From NCBI GenBank assembly GCA_944325335.1, contig CALUZR010000019.1, positions 1-52,696 of the forward strand: a stretch of DNA of 52,696 bases, given 5' to 3'. Made by a program: the position numbers and the translations under genes. This document shows positions 25,119 to 33,754 of the stretch, piece by piece. This DNA is from an uncultured Parabacteroides sp. GTDB lineage: Bacteria; Bacteroidota; Bacteroidia; Bacteroidales; Tannerellaceae. Each line of letters starts with the position of its first letter. The first letter of the stretch is position 1. The notes beneath the pieces were generated by a model, which saw only the letters and a program-made list of their open reading frames with translations, did no database searches and had not been told where the DNA came from.

Positions 25119-28100
25119 TTACTTCACTACTACCTTGAAGCTTTCGCCGTCTACCGATACCACTGCGATACCAGCCGGAACTGCGATTGTCTCGTTGTCG
25201 CTGTTAACTGTTTCGTTAGCAACTACCTTACCGAGGATAGTAGCAATCACCACGTTCTTGCCTTCAGCACCCTTGATCACAACAGCACCGTCTGTAGCTA
25301 CTACAGAAACAGCACCTTCTGCCGTGATAGCTTCGTTAGCAGTCGGAGCACCTTCTACTTCGTAGTCGATACCATAACGATCAGCTTCCTGGATGTCGTT
25401 CGTTACTACCTGTACGTGGTTGATAGTCTTCAACCAGCCACGAGTGTTGTGGTCGTACATTGTTTCAATGTAATACAACGCATCTTCATCGCGGTTTGCA
25501 TTTGCATAACGGAATGCGAAGGTAGCGATATTGAGGTCGTTAGCATTCTTCAACGTCTTGTTCGTCAAGTCATACGTACGATTCTCTTCATTCAAGAACT
25601 CTAATGTACCGTCAGCGTAGTGGCGAGCACGAACGAAGCCTAAGCGATAGTACTTCGTAGAGTTGAACGGCTGGTTCTGATATATATAGTCTTTGTTATT
25701 CTCTGCAGAGTCGACCATGTTGATCAAGTAGTCAGCATCCGTGAACAAGTGGACGTTGTGGTGATCCAAGTTCGAGATTTCCACAGAATCCTTGCTACGC
25801 AAACCAATCAAGAAGCGTGGGCATTCCGGACGGCTGATGTTAGCTGTATCGAGGAACAACGCATTGTTCTTGTTCAGACGAGAATCCAAGCTTTCCAACA
25901 AACCGTTAGCGTTTTCGCTCAACAGATAGTCGCTGCCTGTGTAAGCTGAATAGATAGCGATTGTATCGCGGTCTACGCCAGCCGGACGAATGTCAGCATA
26001 GTTGTAAGCCTGCTTCTTTTCTACATTGAAGATAGAAGCTGCGTATGCATTCGAGTAACCATCAGAGATCAAGCTGCTCGGCTGGATTTCGGTAGTCATT
26101 TGGTTAGCAAACAAACGAGCACCGTAAGCTTCCTTCGTAAAATTATCGTTCCGAACTTGATGTACCACATACGGGTCAACCAATACGAACTGGTTAGGCT
26201 CTTCCGTAGAGATTTGCTTGATATAGAATTGACGACGTACCTTTACACCTTCTGTGTTAGCCAATTCGTCTACTTCTGTATTAACTGTGTAGCCGTCATC
26301 ATTCATTTCAACCTTCACCGGAGTCAACTGATATTTACCAGCATTCAACGTAATATACTTACGAGTCACGATAGAAGTTTCTTCGTCTCCCGTATTAGCG
26401 CTTACATCATCCTTATAGATGTGGTATTTAGCACGAGTCAACATCTTAGAAGTATCAACGCCATTTTCCAATTCCGGTGCATAACCATAGAGGAAGTCTG
26501 CGGTCGGAATTCGTTTCTGAGAAGCGATGTCCTTGTCGGTCAGCAATACGCGTTCCAACTTATAGTCGCCCTTCGCGCCTTCTTCCTGAGTCAATTTCAA
26601 TACGCCGTCTTCGCCTTCAACCAACGAGAAGGAGATGTCGGCAATGTTCATGCCCATGTTGAAGTTCACCGTATCAGCTACAGCTTCTTCCTGAGTCAAC
26701 CACAAGTAACCCATGTGCGGGTCAGTTAATTCTGCAGCCGGGATAGATTCGATGCGGATCGTATCGCGATAGGTCTGTTGCAAACCGCTACCATCATACA
26801 ATGTAGCTTCGTTTGCATAAACACCGTCCTGACCTCTCACTTTCCACCAATAGCTTGTACCCCATACACGGCCAGACTCACGGTTGATAATCGTGTAGTA
26901 ACCACCGTTACCCTTGATATACCATTGAGCCGAAGGAATTACTTTCTTATCTTCCGAGTAAACCAAATTACCAATGTTCGACTTGTCGACAGCGTGAATA
27001 TTGGTATCCATGCCTTCGTTGTTATTATTGTCAATAGCAGAAGCCGAAGCATATCCTGCTACGCCGCGATCCCACTCCTTCGTATAAGCATTCCAGTAAG
27101 TGAAGGTAGCATTTGTAGCAGCCAAGTCTTCGTAACGATAATCACCTGCCTTCACCAAATCAGAGTTCTGGTTCTTAGCATTGATGATATAGTAGAAGCC
27201 TTCCGGAATTTTAGCTACTTCTTCCAAATCCGGTTCTGTCTTCACGCTCTGGAGCGTAATGAAGGTATTCAAACCGTTGTATGTCAAAGTAGCATCTGTA
27301 TAATCATGAACGGCAGCCGTCAATACACGGTGGCCAGTCGTCAATGTTTCAATACGAACCAAGTTGCTGTGAGCAGTTGCGAATTGAGGAGCGAAAACTA
27401 CAGCTTCTGCAACATCGTCGCTGTTCAAATCATCTTCCCCGCTACCATTATACGTTACCACACGATTTGGATTTGATTCACTCAAATAAGCCAATCTAGT
27501 GTTATTTGTAGGAGATGCAGCCGGGTCTTTCACCCATACGTTTACATTACCACTTGACAAATCAGAAGACATATTCCATGCGTCCAATGCCTCGGAAGCA
27601 GTACCGCTGTTCAACATCACGTTGCCCACTGCATTCCAAACCATCTTGTTGAATGTCGTCGTGCCAGGAGTGAAATCTCTATCATCCCAATCCCAAGTAC
27701 CATGAGCGGCATATCCATTACGCTTATCTTGGTCTGGCAAAGACGTTTCTTTCCAAGAATTTCTATAATGGATCAAGCGTAAGTTCTGTTCTACATCAAA
27801 TGTACCGTTAGCATTTGCCGTGATTTTCTGTGCATAAGAAGGATAGTAACCACGAACATCTTCCGGATTAGTACGTGTATCCAACAATGGATTCTCTGCA
27901 ATTCCTGCTATACGCATATAAACTCCAGTAGCACTAGGATTATATGTATTAGACTTTACTGGATTTGAATTATTTCCTGCCATTGCATCTTCAGCCATCT
28001 GCATCCACCAAGGAGCCGAGTCTCTCTTATCAGCCTTATAAATCATTTCGGCTTGCAAACGTAAGCTCTGAGTTGCCGGATAGAAGATCGGGCGGAAGTT

Positions 28101-29669
28101 TGTCTGACGCTTCAACTGAACGTATGCACGAGCTGAATACGGAGCCTTCGTACCGTCAGTATTTGAAGACGAATAAGTTGTACCATCTCCATTACCATAG
28201 ATATCCGTAGTAGACAGACCGGCCAAGTTTCCATTGTTGTCAATTGTATTGCCTTCATAAAGCACAGCATCACGCGGATACAATACTTTATCTACAGCCA
28301 TCTTCAAATGATACTGACCATTAACCGACGGGTCATGATAAGTAGTATCGACACGCAGATATTCATCCGAGTTTCTTACTTTGAAGCGGACATAACCATC
28401 AGGCGTATCACCCGGCAGGCGATTGTAAGTTGAATTATCACCAATATTGCCAGCAGCACCCGTAGGACCTACAGCTTCGAAGTTATACTGCGTCATGACG
28501 TTCACATCGCCCTGCACGTCATTATCAAATTCGAAGTGGAACTGGTTCGGAGTCTTTTGGTCTTCAGTAGCCAATACCTCGTTACCCAATTCTGCATTGA
28601 TTTGCGCAGCCGTCAAGATGATTGGGTTGGCTTCCCAGCCTTCGAAGGAGATAGGATAGTACTTTTCTTCTACAGTCTCATCATCTGCATTGGTATAAGT
28701 AATTGTAACGACATCATCTACATCTTTAAAGTCCAAACTGCTATTCATTCGGATAGCACCTAATGTAATAGTTTCTTTAGAACCAACCTTCGTTTTCTTT
28801 CTTGCCAAGTGAACAGTCATGTTGTTGTCATACTGAGCACTCATTGTGTTCTTCAAGACTCTCAACTTATCACCTGGAGTCGAATTGTATTCAATATCCG
28901 AATTAACCGCACTCTTCTCAGCCTCAGCCCAACGCCAGTTTGTTTGACCGTTTACAACCGTCAAACCAATCTCGTTAGCTTCAATTGTATTAGACGAAGA
29001 AGATCCTTGATACACAGTTGCTCCATTCGGTTTTGCAACTACATTGTCACGACCTAACTGCAAAAGCATCTGAGAGCCTTTGTTCTGCAATTCGTAATAC
29101 AACGTTGTACCACCTACTTGATCCTTATGTGCTGTTACTTTCCACAAGGTACGATCCAGTGCGATACGGTTGTTAGGCACGTTTGCATTGTTTACGTTTT
29201 CGATCTGGATTTCATAGTGACCAGCTACGCTCGATGACGTATTGTTTTTAAACTTGTCACCACTTTCCAACTCACCTTTTGTATTCACCCAAACCATGGT
29301 CAGGATCTCTGTACCAAGAACGGCATCCTGGTTAGCGCCATATTCGCCATTATCTCCAGCCAATACTTTACCAACTACGAATTGGAAGTAACGACCATCC
29401 GAAGTTCCGTCTGTATGTTGCAATTCCGAAATCGGTTTTGCACCATAAGCAGTCTTAATAGCGAAAGGAGAAACAGCAGGGAATAAAGAATTTGTCCGGC
29501 TTGAAGCATCATCGCGCACAAACTGGTTGAATTTACCATAGCCATCCTTCTGCACGGTATATGCTCTGTTTCCGGAAGTAATACCCGCCGGGATGATTAC
29601 CTGTCCCCAAGCTGTTGCACTACCGGCCAAGAGAAGACCGGCGCAAAGCGTAAGTACTTTTTTGTTCAT
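25119..29669 (-). CDS. Giant secreted surface protein, S-layer-like, DUF6383-type C-terminus
   Basis: 1516 aa. Signal peptide of about 23 residues (LCAGLLLAGSATAWG). The mature chain has no cysteine-rich or catalytic motif that I recognise; it is rich in Asn, Asp, Thr and Tyr with many predicted strands, repeating phrases about bound ribbon-like strands such as YYIINAKNQ. The last ~75 residues (AEGAVSVVATDGAVVIKGAE, then AVPAGIAVVSVDGESFKVVV) resemble DUF6383/T9SS sorting domains of Parabacteroides. Codon choice is strongly biased (GAA, AAC, GGT/GGC, CGT), like pckA in this window, which suggests abundant expression. Size, C-terminus and codon bias fit an S-layer or other major surface protein (inference; compare Tannerella TfsA/TfsB). 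Confidence 0.7.
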   Translation of the reverse strand: MNKKVLTLCAGLLLAGSATAWGQVIIPAGITSGNRAYTVQKDGYGKFNQFVRDDASSRTNSLFPAVSPFAIKTAYGAKPISELQHTDGTSDGRYFQFVVGKVLAGDNGEYGANQDAVLGTEILTMVWVNTKGELESGDKFKNNTSSSVAGHYEIQIENVNNANVPNNRIALDRTLWKVTAHKDQVGGTTLYYELQNKGSQMLLQLGRDNVVAKPNGATVYQGSSSSNTIEANEIGLTVVNGQTNWRWAEAEKSAVNSDIEYNSTPGDKLRVLKNTMSAQYDNNMTVHLARKKTKVGSKETITLGAIRMNSSLDFKDVDDVVTITYTNADDETVEEKYYPISFEGWEANPIILTAAQINAELGNEVLATEDQKTPNQFHFEFDNDVQGDVNVMTQYNFEAVGPTGAAGNIGDNSTYNRLPGDTPDGYVRFKVRNSDEYLRVDTTYHDPSVNGQYHLKMAVDKVLYPRDAVLYEGNTIDNNGNLAGLSTTDIYGNGDGTTYSSSNTDGTKAPYSARAYVQLKRQTNFRPIFYPATQSLRLQAEMIYKADKRDSAPWWMQMAEDAMAGNNSNPVKSNTYNPSATGVYMRIAGIAENPLLDTRTNPEDVRGYYPSYAQKITANANGTFDVEQNLRLIHYRNSWKETSLPDQDKRNGYAAHGTWDWDDRDFTPGTTTFNKMVWNAVGNVMLNSGTASEALDAWNMSSDLSSGNVNVWVKDPAASPTNNTRLAYLSESNPNRVVTYNGSGEDDLNSDDVAEAVVFAPQFATAHSNLVRIETLTTGHRVLTAAVHDYTDATLTYNGLNTFITLQSVKTEPDLEEVAKIPEGFYYIINAKNQNSDLVKAGDYRYEDLAATNATFTYWNAYTKEWDRGVAGYASASAIDNNNNEGMDTNIHAVDKSNIGNLVYSEDKKVIPSAQWYIKGNGGYYTIINRESGRVWGTSYWWKVRGQDGVYANEATLYDGSGLQQTYRDTIRIESIPAAELTDPHMGYLWLTQEEAVADTVNFNMGMNIADISFSLVEGEDGVLKLTQEEGAKGDYKLERVLLTDKDIASQKRIPTADFLYGYAPELENGVDTSKMLTRAKYHIYKDDVSANTGDEETSIVTRKYITLNAGKYQLTPVKVEMNDDGYTVNTEVDELANTEGVKVRRQFYIKQISTEEPNQFVLVDPYVVHQVRNDNFTKEAYGARLFANQMTTEIQPSSLISDGYSNAYAASIFNVEKKQAYNYADIRPAGVDRDTIAIYSAYTGSDYLLSENANGLLESLDSRLNKNNALFLDTANISRPECPRFLIGLRSKDSVEISNLDHHNVHLFTDADYLINMVDSAENNKDYIYQNQPFNSTKYYRLGFVRARHYADGTLEFLNEENRTYDLTNKTLKNANDLNIATFAFRYANANRDEDALYYIETMYDHNTRGWLKTINHVQVVTNDIQEADRYGIDYEVEGAPTANEAITAEGAVSVVATDGAVVIKGAEGKNVVIATILGKVVANETVNSDNETIAVPAGIAVVSVDGESFKVVVK

Positions 29670-30070
29670 AAAACCTTAAATTTAGTTTGTTAATTAATAG
29701 TTGATTAATAATAAAATTCCATCTAAATTCTACGAAGGTTTCGAACAACGCCCCGGCTTTACGTGCACAATCAATAAAAAAGCGCGGGCTCATTGTCTAT
29801 TATCAACTGGAGGTTCTGGAATACCCGTCGAACAATAATAGAAGAAAGCCCGCGCCTATACGATTATATTTTTAAGTACTCTACATAGCACATATATAAT
29901 ATGTACGTATATAAGAGACCTGACAATAATCTATATTCAGCGCAAGCATTTACTGCCCATCATTCCGTTCGACTAAAAATTTTCCAGATTTCCAGTAGGA
30001 ATAATCTTCGTAAAATGCTTACAATAATTTTCGTCCGATTCCCTAAGTCGGAACGCTCTCCGATGCGGAA
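29670..30070 (-). promoter_or_regulatory. ~400-base structured mRNA leader of the S-layer-like gene
   Basis: From the promoter at 30077-30106, transcription would begin near 30070 and run ~400 bases before the ATG at 29669. The leader has a long-range pairing (TAAAATGCTT at 30011-30020 with AAGCATTTAC at 29944-29953, one bulge), small AT-rich hairpins near 29890-29925, and an intrinsic terminator at 29776-29855. No second promoter was seen between the terminator and the ATG. It could be an attenuator/riboswitch-like leader or a separate ~300-base RNA. Confidence 0.55.
29776..29855 (-). terminator. Intrinsic terminator within the leader
   Basis: Read leftward: GCGCGGGCT (29847-29855) pairs with AGCCCGCGC (29782-29790), extended by TCTATTAT/ATAATAGA inside, followed by six T residues and ATTG. 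It lies ~107 bases before the start codon. Confidence 0.75.
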
Positions 30071-30076
30071 TCGATG

Positions 30077-30106
30077 CAAAGGTAAGGAGTAAAAATGAAA
30101 TAGCAA
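30077..30106 (-). promoter_or_regulatory. Consensus promoter of the leader/S-layer-like gene
   Basis: Reverse strand TTG (30104-30106), 19 bases, TACCTTTG (30077-30084). Confidence 0.7.
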
Positions 30107-30206
30107 GAAAAAAAGGAAGAAATTTTCAGGTTCTTATCCGAAAGGCGGGGATTTATGGACGAAATCCCGGGGTTTGGAGGATGAAATCCATTTTGCACGT
30201 ATGATG

Positions 30207-30430
30207 GCACACTGATGACACAGATTAGACAGATGACCTCAGATTTCTCTTGGGCTACGCGGTAGAAGGGCACGCAGATGATCGCAGATTTCTTTATTTG
30301 GCTTCGCAGTATTAGGGCACACTGATGACACAGATTAAACAGATGACCACAGATTTCTTATTTGGCTTTGTACATTAAACTAAAAAAAAGATCTGTGGTC
30401 ATCTGTTTAATCTGTGTTATCAGTGTGCCA
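30207..30430. repeat. CACAGAT-type repeats ending in a 39-bp inverted repeat
   Basis: Direct partial copies of GGCACACTGATGACACAGAT begin near 30207 and 30314, with a third decayed copy at 30269. The second copy (30315-30354) is repeated inverted at 30391-30430 with only single-base differences (ATCTGTGGTCATCTGTTTAA and onward), separated by a loop containing CTTATTTGGCT and TTAAACTAA. The big hairpin sits directly past the stop codon of the nuclease gene. Nothing else is seen in the rest of this 769-base gap except the upstream leader and promoter. Confidence 0.85.
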
Positions 30431-30438
30431 TTACATTA

Positions 30439-31281
30439 TTATAATAGCTTTATCTCCTCTTCCGTAAGGCCTGTGCAAACCGCAATTGTATTTATTGGCA
30501 AACCTTGTTGCTTCATTTGTTGAGCTACTTCTTGTTTTCCTTTTAATAAACCGCTTTCGAAACTATTTTCAACGGCCGTATCATAGATATTTTTACTGTC
30601 CCGATAGATTTTCAGGGCTTGATAGTATTGCCTACGTTCTTCGGGTGTATAGTTTGCCAACAGGCCAGCTTCCAATAGCTCGCCAAACTTGGAACCTTTG
30701 GCAAAGGGATAATAAGCAGTTGTCGTATCTAAATGTTCCATATTCTTTATATAATATATCCATCGTTCACTATCATCTTCACATTCACGCAATTCTTTAT
30801 TAAACTTCGGGAGTTCGATAAAGATGTCGCGCACCTTCGGATTATAGATTTCACCCGAACTGAGGTCCGTTATCCCGACATCGGTCCGGTACTTGTCTAT
30901 CGGTTTGTCTTTATGCAACACAAAGTTCAACACATAAATGCTGACTACCGGAAGAATCTCAAATCGCCATTCCCGTCCTTTCTTTCCTTGCAGGAAAATG
31001 CACGCGCAATCATAAAACAACGCCCGGTCTCGAAAAAACTTTTGATCGGTATACTGCATTTCCACAATAAAATAGGTACCGTCTTTACTTCGGCAATACA
31101 CATCAACCAGCACTTTCCGGTCGTCTGGCGATTCGGGTTGCCATTCCGGATTCCGGGGTTCAACCTCCTCCACGGTTCGCTCACCGCGAAGCACATCATT
31201 CAGAAAGTTTCGTAAAATCGACATATCTGAAAAAATCTTCTTAAAGCTGTAATCCAGCTTCATATCTACGTATCCTGCCAT
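30439..31281 (-). CDS. Rpn-family PD-(D/E)XK nuclease / putative transposase
   Basis: 280 aa from the ATG at 31281 (MAGYVDMKLDYSFKKIFSD). A longer in-frame start at 31413 is rejected because the promoter lies at 31322-31351, inside that extension. The N-terminal half is the PDDEXK transposase-like domain (PF12784): SFKKIF, then the catalytic stretch VLVDVYCRSKDGTYFIVEMQ, whose Asp and Glu-X-Gln fit the restriction-fold active site. The C-terminus has helices that end with NTIAVCTGLTEEEIKLL, a common tail of this family. Rpn proteins are DNA nucleases tied to recombination and phage defence. It is bracketed by related repeats on both sides. Confidence 0.88.
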   Translation of the reverse strand: MAGYVDMKLDYSFKKIFSDMSILRNFLNDVLRGERTVEEVEPRNPEWQPESPDDRKVLVDVYCRSKDGTYFIVEMQYTDQKFFRDRALFYDCACIFLQGKKGREWRFEILPVVSIYVLNFVLHKDKPIDKYRTDVGITDLSSGEIYNPKVRDIFIELPKFNKELRECEDDSERWIYYIKNMEHLDTTTAYYPFAKGSKFGELLEAGLLANYTPEERRQYYQALKIYRDSKNIYDTAVENSFESGLLKGKQEVAQQMKQQGLPINTIAVCTGLTEEEIKLL

Positions 31282-31321
31282 AGCTAAGGATTTAAATTGT
31301 TCCACCAATAGTAGCGTATCG

Positions 31322-31351
31322 CAAAGGTACAAACTTCTTTTGATAATGCAA
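31322..31351 (-). promoter_or_regulatory. Promoter of the Rpn-family gene
   Basis: Reverse strand TTG (31349-31351), 19 bases, TACCTTTG (31322-31329). This position decides the start codon at 31281. Confidence 0.75.
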
Positions 31352-31370
31352 GTGATTGAGGATTGATTTT

Positions 31371-31422
31371 GAACACAAGCACAGAGACACGGAGATTTTA
31401 TTTGGCTGCGCACGCTAAACTA
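31371..31422. repeat. Repeat upstream of the Rpn gene related to that downstream
   Basis: Contains CACAGAGACACGGAGATTTT, then TTATTTGGCT and CTAAACTAAGAAA. TTATTTGGCT followed by TTAAACTAA/CTAAACTAA also occurs at 30357-30386 on the other side of the nuclease gene. Confidence 0.6.
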
Positions 31423-31438
31423 AGAAAGAAGGCAGGTT

Positions 31439-31924
31439 TTATTTTATAATCCCATATCGTTTTTTGGTGGCATTATCAAATACATCTGTTTCTCTTAGGA
31501 ACCTAAATATAAGTTCTTTGTCTTCGTCTAATAAGGTTCCTTTTAACTGACCACCTTTGCCTGCAATTTTCAGCTTAGGTATTTCAAAAATATCAGAACA
31601 ATCCAACCAGCTATCGTAATCAAGGATATGCTTGTAGTTCCGAACAAGTAAAGGATATTGACAAGCCATCAGTTCTTGGGAGTATTTAGACGAATTGATT
31701 TTCGAGTTGATTAATAATACACCCACCGCAATACCTTCCGGCGTAAATCCTATCACAACGATATATTTCCGTCGTTCTTTGTATCCATCCTTTAAAATAA
31801 GCCCATCATCTTCATCTAATGGCACATAGATAATATCACCCACGCTGATGGAAGATGCATCTACTTTTTCTTCTTTGGTGCTCTGTGCTTGTAATTTTTT
31901 TAAGATTCCGTCTTTATCTTCCAT
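31439..31924 (-). CDS. MazF/PemK-like protein, candidate toxin partner of the Panacea antitoxin
   Basis: 161 aa. After a charged leader the sequence SVGDIIYVPLDEDDGLILKD, RRKYIVVIGF and GVLLINSK follows the SH3-like barrel of MazF/PemK RNases, in which GDI-V is strand 1. The later part, SDIFEIPKLKI, then GQLKGTLLDEDKELIFRFL, parallels the MazF phrase ending LGSLDDEDM-KV--AL. The upstream gene encodes a Panacea-domain protein and ends one base before this start, so the pair is best read as a PanAT-type toxin-antitoxin system with this protein as toxin. The toxin activity is inferred. Confidence 0.65.
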   Translation of the reverse strand: MEDKDGILKKLQAQSTKEEKVDASSISVGDIIYVPLDEDDGLILKDGYKERRKYIVVIGFTPEGIAVGVLLINSKINSSKYSQELMACQYPLLVRNYKHILDYDSWLDCSDIFEIPKLKIAGKGGQLKGTLLDEDKELIFRFLRETDVFDNATKKRYGIIK

Positions 31925-31925
31925 A

Positions 31926-32486
31926 TTAATAGGAAAGAGCGTCTTTGACTATTTGTTTTTCACGAATGTATTCGACCATTGGTTCGGAAGCATTTCCTGC
32001 ACGGGCCATATCAATAATCGTAATAAAATTTTTCTGAGGATCATCTTTGATTCTGTTACTTGCCTCTTGCCATGCTGAATCGTGCGATAGATCGGACAAA
32101 TCGTATGGATCCGCATTTTTATATTTATCTATTGCTGCGTCCAAACACTTTTTGGCTACGCCAGATATATACTCCATATCCGGTTTCTGCACAGTATAAA
32201 CTTTTTTATTGCTGACTTCTATCCCCGCCAGAAAATCCTTAAAATCCCCTTCCAAGGGTTTCCCCTCCGCTATTTGCAATGCTTTATAAGTATAAGTAGG
32301 AACCGGACCGTGCTTTACAGCCCTGAAGGATTCATCCACAATAACTTTTCCGTATTTGACAAGATGTTCTTGTTGGGCAAAATACAAAATCTTGAACAAT
32401 TTAATATAATCTACCCCTTCCGGAAAACATTGCATAATGTAGAGGATTACCGCCTTTATTTTCGCTATTTGAATTGGATTTTTCAT
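31926..32486 (-). CDS. Panacea-domain (DUF4065/SocA-like) antitoxin
   Basis: 186 aa from the ATG at 32486; an earlier TTG at 32510 overlaps the -7 element and is rejected. The domain markers are KLFKILYFAQQEHLVKYGK and FRAVKHGPVPTYTYKAL, then a C-terminal LSHDSAWQEA that is standard in Panacea/GepA/SocA proteins. Panacea proteins neutralise many unrelated toxins encoded beside them. The downstream MazF-like gene starts one base after its stop. The pair has lower GC than flanking housekeeping genes, as is common for acquired modules. Confidence 0.9.
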   Translation of the reverse strand: MKNPIQIAKIKAVILYIMQCFPEGVDYIKLFKILYFAQQEHLVKYGKVIVDESFRAVKHGPVPTYTYKALQIAEGKPLEGDFKDFLAGIEVSNKKVYTVQKPDMEYISGVAKKCLDAAIDKYKNADPYDLSDLSHDSAWQEASNRIKDDPQKNFITIIDMARAGNASEPMVEYIREKQIVKDALSY

Positions 32487-32507
32487 CTTTGCCTGAATCT
32501 TTACGGG

Positions 32508-32515
32508 CAAAGATA
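32508..32515 (-). promoter_or_regulatory. -7 element of the Panacea operon
   Basis: Reverse strand TATCTTTG, 22 bases before the ATG at 32486. Confidence 0.6.
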
Positions 32516-32796
32516 CATAGATTATTCCAAAATCGCTTTATATATACATCATTACTTTTCAAACTTATCTTTCACCACAAAGCTAACTATCTATCATACA
32601 TTAAGTAGCGGTGAATTGACTCATCCATTCACACTGTGACTCCATGCTTTTGTACGCTCTTCATGCCTTTTATGTTCAAGCACATCGCTTCATCAAAACA
32701 TTTTCCGCATAAGCCTAAAAAATAAGTTGGGAAGGGAGAATAATTCCAGATACAGGCATCAAAACTTCCTTTGTTCACTATCTTTTCTTCATACAC

Positions 32797-32866
32797 CGTC
32801 GATATTTGTATATCTTTAGCCTAAAGATAAAGAAATATCGACGATACTTGTACAAATATCGACGAT
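32797..32866. promoter_or_regulatory. Palindrome cluster in the 527-base gap before the DUF4251 gene
   Basis: CGTCGATATTT (32797-32807) is inverted at AAATATCGACG (32833-32843) and repeated directly at 32854-32866, 21 bases on (two turns). Between the inverted arms lies the perfect odd palindrome TATCTTTAGCCTAAAGATA (32811-32829). This looks like a set of binding sites, or a rho-independent-like hairpin. The rest of the gap (32516-32796 and 32867-33013) shows no gene or clear promoter. Confidence 0.6.
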
Positions 32867-33013
32867 GCGCGGAGATTTGCCGACGAAGAAGGAAAGTTTC
32901 CACGCCTTATTTCAAACTTTAAGAAGCGGAGAGGGAAAATATAATTATACGAAAAATATACAGCTTTCGGAGAACAATCTGCATCTCTCAATTGTATTTA
33001 AGATGTAGTTTAA

Positions 33014-33628
33014 ATGAAGATAAACATGAAAAGGTTAGCAATTTTATTGATGTCGTTCTTTTTGATAGGGACGGGAATCGCGTTGGCACAAGACGCAGGT
33101 ACGAAGCAAAGCGCAAAAGAAGCACGCCAAGCGGCCAAGGAGGCACGCCAGAAGGCGAAAGAAGCGGAAAAAGCCGCCGAAGAGGCTGAACAGAAAGCGA
33201 TGTGGGAAGAGGCAAAGGCGGCCATCGAGGCGCATAACTTCGTATTGGAGGCTGAGCGCGTAGAGTTTAAGCATGGTACGTTTGCTTACGTCACACCGAG
33301 TACGAACTTCGTCTCGCTTATTGAGAATGAAGCCACGGTGCAATTGGCATTCAACGGACCGTGGGCAGGACCGAACGGCGTGGGTGGTATCACGGTCGAA
33401 GGGACGCCCTCGAACATCAAGATAAAGACGGACAAGAAGGGAAACATCAATTTCTCGATGATGGTGCAAGGCATTGGCATTTCGGCACAAGTGAGCATCC
33501 GGATACCGGCAGGTTCGGCCCGATGCACGGCTACGGTGATTCCGAATTTCAGTAGCAACCGCATCTCGTTTACGGGCACCCTCTACCAGAGCGAAAACTC
33601 GTCTGTCTTTAAAGGAAGAGCTTTGTAA
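33014..33628 (+). CDS. Exported DUF4251 protein
   Basis: 204 aa from the ATG at 33014; an in-frame ATG at 33026 (MKRLAILLMSFFL) is equally plausible. Signal peptide ending IALAQ, then a charged Ala/Lys/Glu helix (about 28-68) with KEARQ/AKEA repeats, then the beta-rich DUF4251 domain (about 75-204) with TPSTNFVSLIENEATVQLAF and NGVGGITVEGTPSNIKIKTD. Lipocalin-like periplasmic proteins of this family are frequent in Bacteroidales; function unknown. It ends with its own terminator. Confidence 0.85.
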   Translation: MKINMKRLAILLMSFFLIGTGIALAQDAGTKQSAKEARQAAKEARQKAKEAEKAAEEAEQKAMWEEAKAAIEAHNFVLEAERVEFKHGTFAYVTPSTNFVSLIENEATVQLAFNGPWAGPNGVGGITVEGTPSNIKIKTDKKGNINFSMMVQGIGISAQVSIRIPAGSARCTATVIPNFSSNRISFTGTLYQSENSSVFKGRAL

Positions 33629-33654
33629 AGTACTTTTCTACGGAAAAGAAAACC

Positions 33655-33703
33655 GAAAAGCATGGGGCATGAAAGCATTTTTTCATGTTTCATGCTTTAT
33701 TTA
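33655..33703 (+). terminator. Terminator after the DUF4251 gene
   Basis: AAAGCATG and GCATGAAA pair with TTTCATG and CATGCTTT around a T-rich loop, followed by ATTTATG. Possibly bidirectional. Confidence 0.6.
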
Positions 33704-33717
33704 TGCCCATTAATGCG

Positions 33718-33725
33718 TACTTTTG
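33718..33725 (+). promoter_or_regulatory. -7 element of the GroES-like/NfnAB operon
   Basis: TACTTTTG, matching TAnnTTTG, 30 bases before the ATG. Confidence 0.6.
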
Positions 33726-33754
33726 CATGATTATCATAACAAAATACTGAGATT

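Noticed and set aside
31282..31413. N-terminal extension of the Rpn-family protein
   Set aside because: The extension covers the consensus promoter at 31322-31351 and has no family similarity; the family-typical MAGYVDMKLDYSFK start is at 31281.
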